This document shows, piece by piece, positions 1 to 8,291 of a stretch of DNA of 64,000 nucleotides (position 1 is its first letter; every line of letters begins with the position of its first letter). The stretch is from Psychroserpens burtonensis DSM 12212 (GTDB lineage Bacteria > Bacteroidota > Bacteroidia > Flavobacteriales > Flavobacteriaceae): assembly GCF_000425305.1 (NCBI RefSeq), contig NZ_AUDE01000013.1, positions 62,001-126,000 of the forward strand, in the 5' to 3' direction. A model generated the notes under the pieces. That model was given only the letters and a program-made list of their open reading frames with translations, searched no databases and was not told the origin of the DNA. The translations under genes were made by a program, and so were the position numbers.

Positions 1-12
1 TTGATATTAGTT

Positions 13-29
13 GCCTGTGCACGACAGGC
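13..29 (-). promoter_or_regulatory. Leader hairpin downstream of the leftward promoter
   Basis: GCCTGT (13-18) and ACAGGC (24-29) form a perfect 6-bp stem with a 5-base loop. It would lie about 25 to 40 bases into the leftward transcript. No U tract is visible within the window, so whether it is a regulator or only a structured leader cannot be told. Confidence 0.45.
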
Positions 30-59
30 GGTTAAACTTTCTCTCTCGAAAAGAGTTTG

Positions 60-90
60 CAAATTTACGATTATATATTTGATTACCAAA
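60..90 (-). promoter_or_regulatory. Bacteroidota-type promoter reading leftward
   Basis: On the minus strand, TTTG (87-90) is followed after exactly 19 bases by TAAATTTG (60-67), which matches the Bacteroidota -33/-7 consensus. Transcription would start near position 53 and read out of the window to the left. Confidence 0.65.
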
Positions 91-397
91 TAGTGTGAAC
101 ACATATTTTATGGTAAAATATGAATGTGAGTTAAAGTATAACGTTCTATTTTTTTTTGCTCTCTAGTAGGTCTATCGCTTGCATATGATTTTTTATTTTG
201 ATTTATGGATGTTTTGGTATTGTAAGCATCTCTATAACTATGGAGTTCGCATAATCAAAGAGCGCTATTAATTTGTTTTGCTTTTACTTCGGAAATATCA
301 ACTCTTAAGTTATTTTTTAAAATTGATTTAGATATTTTACTATTTGCGCAATTCTGCTAAGCACTTTTATTAGTTTTACCGCTTTAAATAGTTTTAG

Positions 398-2029
398 ATG
401 ATTTCAGTAGATAATTTAGCAGTTGAGTTTAGTGGTCAAACACTTTTTAGTGACGTATCATTTACGATTAATGCAGATGATAAAATTGCATTAATGGGAA
501 AAAATGGTGCAGGAAAATCAACAATGATGAAAATTATTGCAGGTGTTCAAAAGGCAACACGCGGAAACGTGAGAACGCCAAAAGATGCCATCATAGCCTA
601 TTTGCCGCAGCATTTACTAACTGAAGATGATACAACTGTTTTTGAAGAAGCCTCTAAAGCGTTTCGCCATGTGTTTGAGATGCGTGATGAGATGGACCAT
701 CTCAACAAACAGCTCGAAACCCGAACCGATTATGAGTCTGATGAGTACATGAAGATTATTGAGCGTGTATCAGATTTGGGAGAGACCTATTACGCTTTAG
801 AAGATGTAAATTACGATGCTGAAGTTGAAAAAGCACTCAAAGGGTTAGGGTTTAGGCAAACTGATTTTTCAAGACAAACTAATGAGTTTTCAGGAGGTTA
901 TCGCATGCGAATTGAACTCGCTAAAATTTTACTTCAAAAGCCAGACTTGATTTTATTAGATGAGCCTACCAATCATATAGATATTGAGTCTGTGATATGG
1001 TTAGAGGATTTCTTGGTAAATAAAGCCAATGCAGTCGTGGTGATTTCTCACGATCGCGCCTTTATCGATACCATTACCAATCGTACGATTGAAGTGACAA
1101 TGGGACGTATTTATGACTATAAAGCGAAGTATACGCATTACTTGCAATTACGTGAAGATAGACGCGTACACCAAATCAAAGCCTACCAAGAGCAACAAAA
1201 ATTTATTTCCGATAATCAAACGTTTATTGACCGCTTTAAAGGGACCTATTCAAAAACAAACCAAGTGACGTCTCGTGAGCGCATGCTTGAAAAATTACAG
1301 ATTATTGAAATTGATGATGTGGATACGTCTGCACTCAAATTGCGTTTTCCGCCAACACAGCGTTCTGGTGATTATCCTGTAACCGTAAAAGACGTGTCTA
1401 AATCTTATGGCAACCATGCGGTTTTTAAAAATGCTAATATGTCTATTGCCAGAGGTGAGAAAGTTTGTTTTGTAGGACGAAATGGTGAAGGGAAGTCGAC
1501 AATGATAAAAGCCATTTTAGGTCAAATTGATGTCGATGGCACCTGTGACTTAGGTCATAATGTTAAGGTGGGTTATTTTGCCCAAAACCAAGCTGCCTTG
1601 CTAGATGAGGATGTAACGATTTTTCAAACGGTTGATGACGTCGCTAAAGGCGATGTGCGCACACAAATTAAAAATATATTAGGTCGCTTTATGTTTAAAG
1701 GCGATGAGATTGATAAAAAAGTAGGGTTACTCTCTGGAGGTGAAAAAACCAGACTAGCGATGGTGAAGTTATTATTGGAGCCGGTAAACTTGCTGATTCT
1801 TGATGAGCCCACAAATCACTTAGATTTAAAATCTAAAGATGTCCTTAAAGAAGCGCTTCAAAATTTTGATGGGACGCTTGTTCTAGTCTCTCACGATCGT
1901 GATTTTCTACAAGGGCTTTCTAAAAAAGTATTTGAGTTTAAGGAGCAACGTGTGATTGAACATTTTGAAACGATTGATGATTTCTTAATAAGGAATCGTG
2001 TAGAAAGTCTAAAAGGTTTGGATTTGTAG
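398..2029 (+). CDS. ABC-F family ATP-binding protein
   Basis: This is a soluble tandem ATPase of the ABC-F family, members of which act on the ribosome (translation factors or ribosome-protection proteins) and not as transporters. Two complete nucleotide-binding domains are visible. The first has Walker A GKNGAGKST near residue 35, signature FSGGYRMRIELA and Walker B LILLDEPTNHID. The second has GRNGEGKST, LSGGEKTRLA and LLILDEPTNHLD. A charged linker of about 80 residues separates them, and no membrane segments are present. The length (543 aa) fits the YbiT/Uup/EttA range; which subgroup it belongs to is not settled here. It stands alone, followed by a structured repeat and then ygiQ on the same strand. 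Confidence 0.93.
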   Translation: MISVDNLAVEFSGQTLFSDVSFTINADDKIALMGKNGAGKSTMMKIIAGVQKATRGNVRTPKDAIIAYLPQHLLTEDDTTVFEEASKAFRHVFEMRDEMDHLNKQLETRTDYESDEYMKIIERVSDLGETYYALEDVNYDAEVEKALKGLGFRQTDFSRQTNEFSGGYRMRIELAKILLQKPDLILLDEPTNHIDIESVIWLEDFLVNKANAVVVISHDRAFIDTITNRTIEVTMGRIYDYKAKYTHYLQLREDRRVHQIKAYQEQQKFISDNQTFIDRFKGTYSKTNQVTSRERMLEKLQIIEIDDVDTSALKLRFPPTQRSGDYPVTVKDVSKSYGNHAVFKNANMSIARGEKVCFVGRNGEGKSTMIKAILGQIDVDGTCDLGHNVKVGYFAQNQAALLDEDVTIFQTVDDVAKGDVRTQIKNILGRFMFKGDEIDKKVGLLSGGEKTRLAMVKLLLEPVNLLILDEPTNHLDLKSKDVLKEALQNFDGTLVLVSHDRDFLQGLSKKVFEFKEQRVIEHFETIDDFLIRNRVESLKGLDL

Positions 2030-2059
2030 TTGGTAGTTTACCAGTTTAAGCGATGTCTT

Positions 2060-2187
2060 GCGTTAGGGATTACTTACACAGACTATCTAGAAAGAAATCG
2101 TGATGACTTCCCAGTTGCAGTGGAAAGCTCACAGCGGAGCACGAGCGAGGACTTGCAACGGAAAGCGCAACCCTTGTGCTAACACCC
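2060..2187. repeat. Interspersed structured repeat, copy 1
   Basis: The element begins with GCGTTAGGGAT and ends with CTAACACCC. Inside, GTTGCA near 2113 can pair with TGCAAC near 2154, enclosing GCTC/GAGC stems, and the block TGGAAAGC or CGGAAAGC occurs twice. The boundary blocks recur at 24352-24429 (GCGTTAGGG ... TAACGCCC), with similar inner blocks, so this is a dispersed family and not a gene. An apparent 65-codon reading frame through it (2100-2297) is not protein-like. From memory, similar sequences are common between genes in flavobacterial genomes. Confidence 0.6.
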
Positions 2188-2227
2188 AAAATAAATTTCC
2201 AATATTATATAGAAGCCTATTTTTGAT

Positions 2228-2235
2228 TACTTTTG
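2228..2235 (+). promoter_or_regulatory. Candidate -7 element of ygiQ
   Basis: TACTTTTG matches TAnnTTTG. Transcription would start about six bases downstream, almost on the ATG at 2243, so the message would be nearly leaderless. No clear -33 element is seen. Confidence 0.35.
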
Positions 2236-2242
2236 CAATCTT

Positions 2243-4198
2243 ATGCAAAAAGAATTACAACTTTCAGATTGGTTACCTACCACAAACAAAGAGGTGAAGA
2301 TACGCGGTTGGGATGCGCTTGACGTCATCCTATTTAGTGGCGATGCTTATGTAGATCATCCTTCGTTTGGTCCTGCTGTTATTGGGCGTATTTTAGAAAG
2401 TTATGGATTGCGTGTCGCAATTGTTCCGCAACCTTGTGTGACTGATAATCTTCAGGATTTTGAAAAGCTCGGTATTCCAAAATTATTTTTTGGAGTTACT
2501 GGAGGTTGTATGGATCCGATGCTTAGTAATTACAATGCGAACAAGAAGCGAAGAGATAAAGATGCCTATACGCCAAATGGAGAGATTGGGTTTAGACCAG
2601 ATTACGCCACCACTGTATATTCTAATATTTTAAAAGATAAATTCCCGGATACACCCATTTTAATTGGAGGGATTGAAGCGTCTTTGCGTCGTGTGACGCA
2701 TTATGATTTTTGGAGTGATACCCTTATGCCAACCATTTTAGAAAGTTCTAAAGCAGACATGTTGGTGTATGGCATGGGAGAACAACCGCTTCGTGAAATT
2801 GTGCGTTTGATGCAAAAAGGAGTTCCGTTTTCTAGTATTACAACGGTTAAACAAACCGCAGTTTTATTGAATGCTGATGCAAAAATCCCTAAAAACAGTA
2901 ATTGGGAAGATGTTGAAATCGCTTCTCATGAAGTGTGTTTAAGTGATAAGAAAAAGTATGCGTCTAACTTTAAAGTTATTGAACAGGAGTCTAATAAGTT
3001 AGCTGCACGACGAATTTTTCAGAAGGTAGGTGATAAGACGTTGATGATCAATCCGCCTTGTCCTACAATGACAGAAGCTGAAATTGATGGGTCTTTCGAG
3101 TTGCCTTACACACGAATGCCTCACCCAAAATATAATAAGCGTGGACCAATTCCTGCTTATGAAATGATTAAGTTTTCCATCAACATACATCGTGGTTGTT
3201 TTGGTGGTTGTAGTTTCTGTACGATATCTGCACATCAAGGTAAATTTATAGCCTCTCGTAGTCAGGAATCTGTATTGCGTGAAGTCGATACGGTTGCAAA
3301 TATGCCAGATTTTAAAGGGTATTTGTCTGATATTGGAGGTCCAAGTGCCAACATGTATAAGATGAAAGGTAAAGTCCAATCTATTTGCGATAAATGTGTA
3401 GCTCCTAGTTGTATTTCGCCAGTAATTTGTAGTAATTTAGATACGTCTCATAAGCCTTTAACCGATTTATATAAAGCGGTTGATAGTCATCCAAAAGTAA
3501 AGAAATCATTTATTGGTTCTGGTATTCGTCACGATATGTTAGTGCCAGAGTTTAATAAAAACGCTGACCCAAAAGAGTTAGATGACTATACTGAAGAGGT
3601 CATGACTAATCATGTCTCTGGTCGATTGAAAGTAGCTCCAGAACATACGAGTGATCCTGTGTTGAAATTGATGCGTAAACCGTCATTTAGCTATTTCCAT
3701 AAGTTCAAGGAACGTTTTGATAAGATTAATATTAAGAAGGGTTTAAACTTACAGTTGATTCCGTATTTTATATCAAATCATCCTGCTTGTGAAGTTGAGG
3801 ATATGGCAAATCTTGCTGCCGAAACTAAAGATATGGGTTTCCAATTAGAGCAAGTACAAGGATTTACACCAACACCTATGACAGTAGCAACTGTTATTTA
3901 CTATAGTGGTTATCATCCTTACACGCTTAAAAAGGTAAGTACGCCAATATCGCAAAAAGAGAAAGATGAGCAACATCGTTTTTTCTTTTGGTATAAAGAA
4001 GAAAATAAAGCGTGGATTAGAAAGACCTTGAACAAATTAGGTCGCGAAGATTTACTCAAAGTTCTTCTTCCAGAAAAAGCGGAAAAATGGCGTAAAAACA
4101 AACCTACAGGTGAGGCGAAGAATACCTATAATGATGCGATTCCTTTTAATCAACGAAAGGATAAAGCTAAGTTTAAGAGTCATAAGAAGAGGCGGTAG
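2243..4198 (+). CDS. ygiQ: YgiQ family radical SAM protein
   Basis: The protein belongs to the YgiQ family (UPF0313) of radical S-adenosylmethionine enzymes; the reaction is not established for the family. The cluster motif is GCFGGCSFC near residue 325, whose CxxxCxxC cysteines would bind the 4Fe-4S cluster. The N-terminal domain carries the conserved opening FSGDAYVDHPSFG, and a lysine-rich tail of about 40 residues closes the chain, as usual for the family. The start at 2243 gives the expected N-terminus (MQKELQLSDWLP). The length of 651 aa is normal. It is convergent with the Fic gene, with only four bases between the two stop codons. Confidence 0.92.
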   Translation: MQKELQLSDWLPTTNKEVKIRGWDALDVILFSGDAYVDHPSFGPAVIGRILESYGLRVAIVPQPCVTDNLQDFEKLGIPKLFFGVTGGCMDPMLSNYNANKKRRDKDAYTPNGEIGFRPDYATTVYSNILKDKFPDTPILIGGIEASLRRVTHYDFWSDTLMPTILESSKADMLVYGMGEQPLREIVRLMQKGVPFSSITTVKQTAVLLNADAKIPKNSNWEDVEIASHEVCLSDKKKYASNFKVIEQESNKLAARRIFQKVGDKTLMINPPCPTMTEAEIDGSFELPYTRMPHPKYNKRGPIPAYEMIKFSINIHRGCFGGCSFCTISAHQGKFIASRSQESVLREVDTVANMPDFKGYLSDIGGPSANMYKMKGKVQSICDKCVAPSCISPVICSNLDTSHKPLTDLYKAVDSHPKVKKSFIGSGIRHDMLVPEFNKNADPKELDDYTEEVMTNHVSGRLKVAPEHTSDPVLKLMRKPSFSYFHKFKERFDKINIKKGLNLQLIPYFISNHPACEVEDMANLAAETKDMGFQLEQVQGFTPTPMTVATVIYYSGYHPYTLKKVSTPISQKEKDEQHRFFFWYKEENKAWIRKTLNKLGREDLLKVLLPEKAEKWRKNKPTGEAKNTYNDAIPFNQRKDKAKFKSHKKRR

Positions 4199-4202
4199 GT
4201 TT

Positions 4203-5165
4203 TTACGTTTCTGAACGTAAATACATCGTCTTATTTTTTTCTCCTGTCTTTTTAAATAGATTCATTTCGACACCTTTTTTTAAGTCTCGACTTGCAGTTG
4301 CTGAAGAAATATCTTTAAAAATTGCCATATAATCTTTTCTTGAAAACTTGGTTTTGTTTAGAGTTACAAAATGTTGCAGTCTATCTTCGGCACTAAAGAT
4401 TCTATTGGTAAATTCAAGTAAATCATTTATTGACGTATTTATGATGTCTAACATATACTCAATAAATCTGGTTGATTTACCCAACTTATCACATTCTCCT
4501 AGAACTTTGTAATAACTTTCTTGGTCTTTACTTATGGAGTTCTCAAAAGGTAAAAACTCGAAAACTGGATATTTATCCATTAATATCAACGTCTGCCACA
4601 AACGACTCATGCGACCATTGCCATCAAGAAAAGGATGAATAAACTCTAATTCATAATGAAACACACAACATTTTATCAATTCAATATCGGCATCGTTTTT
4701 TAGATAATCGAAAAGATTTTTCATCAGGAACCTTACATTCTCAAAAGGAGGTGCAATACGTTCTACTTTATTGTTTTTTGCTATACCAACACTTTCGGTT
4801 CTGTAAGTTCCGGGTTTTTGAACCAAACCTTTCATTAGCGTTTTGTGTGCTTTCAAAAAAGATGCTTCGCTGTTTGGCTTGTAATTCTTTAAATTCTCGT
4901 AAACAGAAATAGCGTTTAATACTTCTGCGACATCTTTTTTAGGACCAATCACTTTTTTGTTCTCAAGTAGGGCAGTTATTTGCGCTTCGGTTAAGGTGTT
5001 ACCCTCTATTTGTAGCGAGGAATGAATGGTTTTTATCCTATTCTGTTTTCTTAGAGTAGGAGAAGGTTTGTTTATATAGTTTGCATTTATCTCACCAATT
5101 TTTTCTGAAATTGAAGTGATTAATTTTAGAATTTTAGAAGTAATCTCATATGGTGGCTTTTGCAT
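4203..5165 (-). CDS. Fic family protein (probable AMP transferase) with C-terminal winged helix
   Basis: Fic proteins transfer AMP from ATP to hydroxyl groups of target proteins. The catalytic motif HPFLDGNGR is complete at residues 177-185. An N-terminal inhibitory motif S-LQI-EG (S50 to G55, pattern SxxxEG) places it in the self-inhibited class II, so no separate antitoxin is needed. The last 70 residues (FSRKDYMAIF ... SSATASRDLKKGVEMNLF) look like a winged helix. I chose the ATG at 5165 over one at 5234 because a -7 box at 5187-5194 and a tandem operator at 5165-5188 lie just upstream, and the N-terminus MQKPPYEITSK is typical. The C-terminal domain could bind that operator; this is inference. 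It is divergent from parDE. Confidence 0.9.
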   Translation of the reverse strand: MQKPPYEITSKILKLITSISEKIGEINANYINKPSPTLRKQNRIKTIHSSLQIEGNTLTEAQITALLENKKVIGPKKDVAEVLNAISVYENLKNYKPNSEASFLKAHKTLMKGLVQKPGTYRTESVGIAKNNKVERIAPPFENVRFLMKNLFDYLKNDADIELIKCCVFHYELEFIHPFLDGNGRMSRLWQTLILMDKYPVFEFLPFENSISKDQESYYKVLGECDKLGKSTRFIEYMLDIINTSINDLLEFTNRIFSAEDRLQHFVTLNKTKFSRKDYMAIFKDISSATASRDLKKGVEMNLFKKTGEKNKTMYLRSET

Positions 5166-5188
5166 GATAGTATCATTTGATAGTATCA
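5165..5188 (-). promoter_or_regulatory. Tandem palindromic operator in front of fic
   Basis: The 11-base unit TGATACTATCA (arms TGATA/TATCA) occurs twice on the minus strand, separated by two bases. The pair covers the end of the -7 box, the probable transcription start and the first base of the fic start codon, which is where an autorepressor would sit. The same architecture recurs at 5853-5876 beyond parE. Confidence 0.6.
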
Positions 5189-5194
5189 AAGGTA
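5187..5194 (-). promoter_or_regulatory. -7 element of fic
   Basis: TACCTTTG on the minus strand matches TAnnTTTG. It lies 22 bases before the chosen fic ATG and overlaps the operator by two bases. A -33 element is not obvious. Confidence 0.5.
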
Positions 5195-5227
5195 CTATTA
5201 ATTGATTTAAATAGATAGCCTGTTTAA

Positions 5228-5259
5228 TTTGCAAACGTTACCAAGATTTGGTACATTTG
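5228..5259 (+). promoter_or_regulatory. parDE promoter with overlapping inverted repeat
   Basis: TTTG (5228-5231), 20 bases, then TACATTTG (5252-5259) is a near-ideal Bacteroidota promoter 18 bases before parD. The perfect inverted repeat TACCAA-gat-TTGGTA (5239-5253) lies between the two boxes and touches the -7 element. It is the likely site where the ParD antitoxin represses its own operon; that role is inferred from other ParDE systems. Confidence 0.6.
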
Positions 5260-5276
5260 AGTAAAGGGTTTTTAAA

Positions 5277-5519
5277 ATGGGAAAAAATACGTCAATATCA
5301 TTAGGAGATTATTTTGAAGAATTTATTAGTCACGAAGTGAAATCTGGAAGATATAGTTCTGTAAGTGAGGTTATTCGTTCTGCATTACGATTATTAGAAA
5401 GCGAAGAAAAAAAAGAACGAGAACTTATTAAAGCGCTTGAAGTTGGTGAGGAAAGTGGATTTGTTGAAGATTTCAACCCAAAAGAAAATCTAGCCAAACT
5501 TCATACTCAAAACTCATGA
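5277..5519 (+). CDS. parD: ParD-like antitoxin (ribbon-helix-helix)
   Basis: This 80-residue protein is a type II antitoxin of the ParD/CopG class. The N-terminal half ([19 protein letters not shown], then [17 protein letters not shown]) is the ribbon-helix-helix DNA-binding fold with the usual family wording. The acidic C-terminal tail would wrap the toxin. It overlaps the next gene by four bases (ATGA), the common arrangement for translational coupling in these pairs. The promoter and an inverted repeat lie directly upstream. The assignment is firm at family level; which toxin target is involved is unknown. Confidence 0.9.
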   Translation: MGKNTSISLGDYFEEFISHEVKSGRYSSVSEVIRSALRLLESEEKKERELIKALEVGEESGFVEDFNPKENLAKLHTQNS

Positions 5520-5818
5520 GTAAAACTAAGTATCGCATAAGTCAACAAGCGATTACTGATTTAAACAACATTTGGATTTACACACTTCACAAATGGTCTA
5601 AAAAGCAAGCAGACAGATATTACGCCTTAATTATTGGTGAGATTGAATTTATATCTGAAAATTATTTAAGTGGAAAGTCTGTAGAACAAGCTCGAAAAAA
5701 TTATCGCGTAACAAAAATAAAATCACACCTCATATTTTATAGAAAAACAGATAATAAATCCATTGAAATTGTTAGAAATCTGCATCAAAGAATGGACGTT
5801 AAAAATCGATTGAAGTAA
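5516..5818 (+). CDS. parE: ParE-like toxin (RelE/ParE superfamily)
   Basis: This 100-residue protein has the layout of the RelE/ParE fold. It opens with an N-terminal helix pair ([25 protein letters not shown]), followed by a second helix and C-terminal strands ([28 protein letters not shown]) with the typical late arginine and histidine residues. ParE proteins poison DNA gyrase, whereas RelE relatives cut mRNA; the sequence resembles the ParE branch but I cannot prove the target. It is coupled to parD by the ATGA overlap. The gene is full length and shows no damage. An operator-like repeat lies 35 bases after its stop. Confidence 0.88.
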   Translation: MSKTKYRISQQAITDLNNIWIYTLHKWSKKQADRYYALIIGEIEFISENYLSGKSVEQARKNYRVTKIKSHLIFYRKTDNKSIEIVRNLHQRMDVKNRLK

Positions 5819-5852
5819 GCTAAAAGCACTTGGAGTGATAATTTAAATTTTT

Positions 5853-5876
5853 TCATAGTATCATTTGATACTATCA
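5853..5876. promoter_or_regulatory. Second copy of the fic-type operator, beyond parE
   Basis: TGATACTATCA (5866-5876) is preceded, after two bases, by the same unit in inverted orientation with one mismatch (5853-5863). Sixteen consecutive bases (5855-5870) are identical to 5167-5182 in the fic operator. The site lies between the parE stop and the end of the leftward kinase/lyase gene, where no promoter is needed, so it may be a duplication boundary or a distant binding site. Confidence 0.5.
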
Positions 5877-5904
5877 TATATGTTTTCCCATTTCCGAAGA
5901 AAAC

Positions 5905-8175
5905 CTAAACCCTATTTTCATAATACCCTTCCAAAACAGACGCCATAGTATCCACAACCAACTTCGCATTCGCTTTCGTAAAGCACAAGGGCGGTTTTGT
6001 TTTAATTACACTATCATGCGGACCATCGGTACTAATAAGTATGTAGCGATTTCGCAATTCGTTTTTAATGTGATGTGCTAATTCTGTATTGGGTTCTATA
6101 GAATTGTCTTGGACGATTTCCACACCAATAAATAATCCAGAACCTCTCACATCACCAATACAATTGTATCTCTCTTTTAGTGTGTTGAAAAGCGATTGGT
6201 AATAGTCACCAACTACTTTCGTATTTTGTTGTAATTGACTAGATTCAATTTCTTTGAGAACCGTTAACGCGATTTTACAAGAGACAGGATTACCTCCAAA
6301 AGAACTGAAAAACTCAACACCTTTACTAAACGATTCGGCAATGGCTTTTGTGGTGACGACTGCTCCCATGGGATGACCATTAGCGATGGGTTTCCCTAAA
6401 ATCACAACATCAGGAACCACCTCTTGCGCTTCAAATCCCCAAAAATGATCGCCTAAACGTCCGAAACCTGTTTGCACTTCATCGCTTATACAAATTCCGC
6501 CTTGTTGTCTAATTGCTGGATACACATGCTTTAAATAGTCTTTTGCTAAAGGCACTTGTCCGCCACAACCCACAACAGGTTCTGTGATAAAAGCAGCAAT
6601 TGGTGTGTCGCTGTTTTCAACTTGCTGGATGGCATCTTGCGCATAAGCTTTTCCAGCAGAACCATCATTAGTCGTGTATTGACCTCTGTAGGTGTCAGGA
6701 ATAGCAGTTTCTATAATATGATGTTTCTGGCCTTGACCTTTCTTATTATTGTATTTGTAATGACTAATATCAATAGACGTTTGCGTGTTGCCATGATACC
6801 CATGTTCCATGATCATAATGGTATCGTGTTTGGTGTGCGCATGAGCCAATCGCATTGCTAAATCACTCGCAGCACTTCCAGAATTTACGAAAAACACCGT
6901 GTCTAATGCCTCAGGAAATTTAGACAGTAAAGCTTCAGCATAGTCGTAATACGCATCAAAAATATATCTGGTATTCGTGTTTAAGGTTGCGATTTGTTGC
7001 GATGCTATTTTCGTAATTTCTGGATGCGCATGTCCAATATGCGGAATATTATTATAAGCATCCAAAAACGTATTCCCATAACCATCATACATATATTGAA
7101 ACGCAGCACCAACCATATAAATCGGCTCATCGTAGCTTAACGACAAAATAGGACTGGACACTTTATGACGTTTTGCAATGTGGTCGTTTATGGGTTTTGG
7201 TGTTTCACTTCGGAAATGTGCTGCCTTCAAGAATTCGCTTTTTGCATGAATTGGGTTAATCGTTAACCAACGAAACAGCATATTCCAGGCATTCTTTTCG
7301 CTAACGGAAGCATACACATTATCAGGATCTGTTTTTTTTGCATGTGCCGAATTACAAACACTCGTACACAAGCGACCAGCAATCAAATAATACAGAATCT
7401 CTAATTCTTTTGCTTCTAACGGAAGCACCTCATGATAGCCTTTTATGACATGGATTGCCCATTCTAAAGGTTTCGTTTTATCAAAACAGGCATAGGTTAT
7501 CGCAATAGCTAATTCGTTAATTAATGGTGAATAGGTGACGTCACCAAAATCGATAAGTCCGGAAACGGTGTTGTTTGTTACTAAAACATTCCACTCATTA
7601 ACATCATTATGAATGACAGATTTCCGTAAATCTGGAAGGATTGGCGTGACGTGCAATTCGTATTGCTGAAAGAAATAAGACACCAAGTGTCTATCGCTTG
7701 CCACTTCAATGTCGTGGATGTATTTTTTATTAAGATGTAGGTATTGTAAATCCCACTCCCACGCTCTCGCTTTTAAAACATAATTGTTGATTTCTAATAA
7801 TTGGAGATCCATCTGTGCAGTAAACCGACCAATAGATTCTAATAACTCAGGCGTATGTGTTGCATCCCCTAAAAAAGTACCCTCCAGAAACGTGAGTAAC
7901 CTGCAAATCGTTTTTACACCATTAATAGTCGTGATTTTTAAAAAGTCACCAGTTTTAAAAGGGATGGGTTCAGGAAAGGATTGGTCTTTTTTTAGCGTTT
8001 GTAATACGCTATTTTCTGCTTCAACTAAAGCCAACATGTCCTCAGAAAATAAGTATGTTTTAAAGATGTAGTTGTCGGTCTCTGTTTTTAATAAATAGTT
8101 GACGTTGTCGTAACCGTTGAGTTTTTTAAGTTCTACGATTTCGAAATTGAACCAAGGTTTGATGGTGTTTAGCAT
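5905..8175 (-). CDS. Fused APH-type kinase and class III aminotransferase-fold phospho-lyase
   Basis: Two enzymes are joined in one 756-residue chain. Residues 1 to about 330 are an aminoglycoside-phosphotransferase-fold kinase, with catalytic loop HNDVNEWN and metal-binding DFGD. Residues from about 345 onward are a class III PLP enzyme with SGSAASDLAMRLA, SDEVQTGFGR and the PLP lysine K595 in GKPIANGHPMG. In animals the kinase AGPHD1 phosphorylates hydroxylysine, and AGXT2L-type lyases remove phosphate and ammonia from phosphohydroxylysine or phosphoethanolamine. The fusion suggests both steps on one amino alcohol, but the substrate is unknown. The 5' end of the gene is repeated in truncated form at 9691-9885 and 11691-11820. 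A plain transaminase is the alternative. Confidence 0.85.
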   Translation of the reverse strand: MLNTIKPWFNFEIVELKKLNGYDNVNYLLKTETDNYIFKTYLFSEDMLALVEAENSVLQTLKKDQSFPEPIPFKTGDFLKITTINGVKTICRLLTFLEGTFLGDATHTPELLESIGRFTAQMDLQLLEINNYVLKARAWEWDLQYLHLNKKYIHDIEVASDRHLVSYFFQQYELHVTPILPDLRKSVIHNDVNEWNVLVTNNTVSGLIDFGDVTYSPLINELAIAITYACFDKTKPLEWAIHVIKGYHEVLPLEAKELEILYYLIAGRLCTSVCNSAHAKKTDPDNVYASVSEKNAWNMLFRWLTINPIHAKSEFLKAAHFRSETPKPINDHIAKRHKVSSPILSLSYDEPIYMVGAAFQYMYDGYGNTFLDAYNNIPHIGHAHPEITKIASQQIATLNTNTRYIFDAYYDYAEALLSKFPEALDTVFFVNSGSAASDLAMRLAHAHTKHDTIMIMEHGYHGNTQTSIDISHYKYNNKKGQGQKHHIIETAIPDTYRGQYTTNDGSAGKAYAQDAIQQVENSDTPIAAFITEPVVGCGGQVPLAKDYLKHVYPAIRQQGGICISDEVQTGFGRLGDHFWGFEAQEVVPDVVILGKPIANGHPMGAVVTTKAIAESFSKGVEFFSSFGGNPVSCKIALTVLKEIESSQLQQNTKVVGDYYQSLFNTLKERYNCIGDVRGSGLFIGVEIVQDNSIEPNTELAHHIKNELRNRYILISTDGPHDSVIKTKPPLCFTKANAKLVVDTMASVLEGYYENRV

Positions 8176-8291
8176 TTGGTGGGTTTTGCTCGTGCTAAAT
8201 TAGGGAAATAAATGAAGATGTATGAAAAATAATTAAGCTCAAAAGTTTACATTTAACGAAACTTTTTATATATTTGATTTTGGCCGGAACG

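Larger units (their letters stand above)
1..397. other. Intergenic region with leftward promoter and leader hairpin
   Basis: No coding region is supported here. The left 90 bases carry a good minus-strand promoter and a short leader hairpin, described separately, which must serve a gene beyond the left edge of the window. The remaining roughly 300 bases are AT-rich, presumably contain the promoter of the ABC-F gene that starts at 398, and show no other structure I can name. Confidence 0.6.

Noticed and set aside
2100-2297. Open frame of 65 codons before ygiQ
   Set aside because: It runs through the structured repeat and overlaps the ygiQ start; composition is not protein-like and the same repeat recurs elsewhere without the frame.
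5277-5818. ParDE as antitoxin for the Fic protein
   Set aside because: The Fic protein carries its own inhibitory SxxxEG motif and has separate promoter and operator; ParD has its normal ParE partner.
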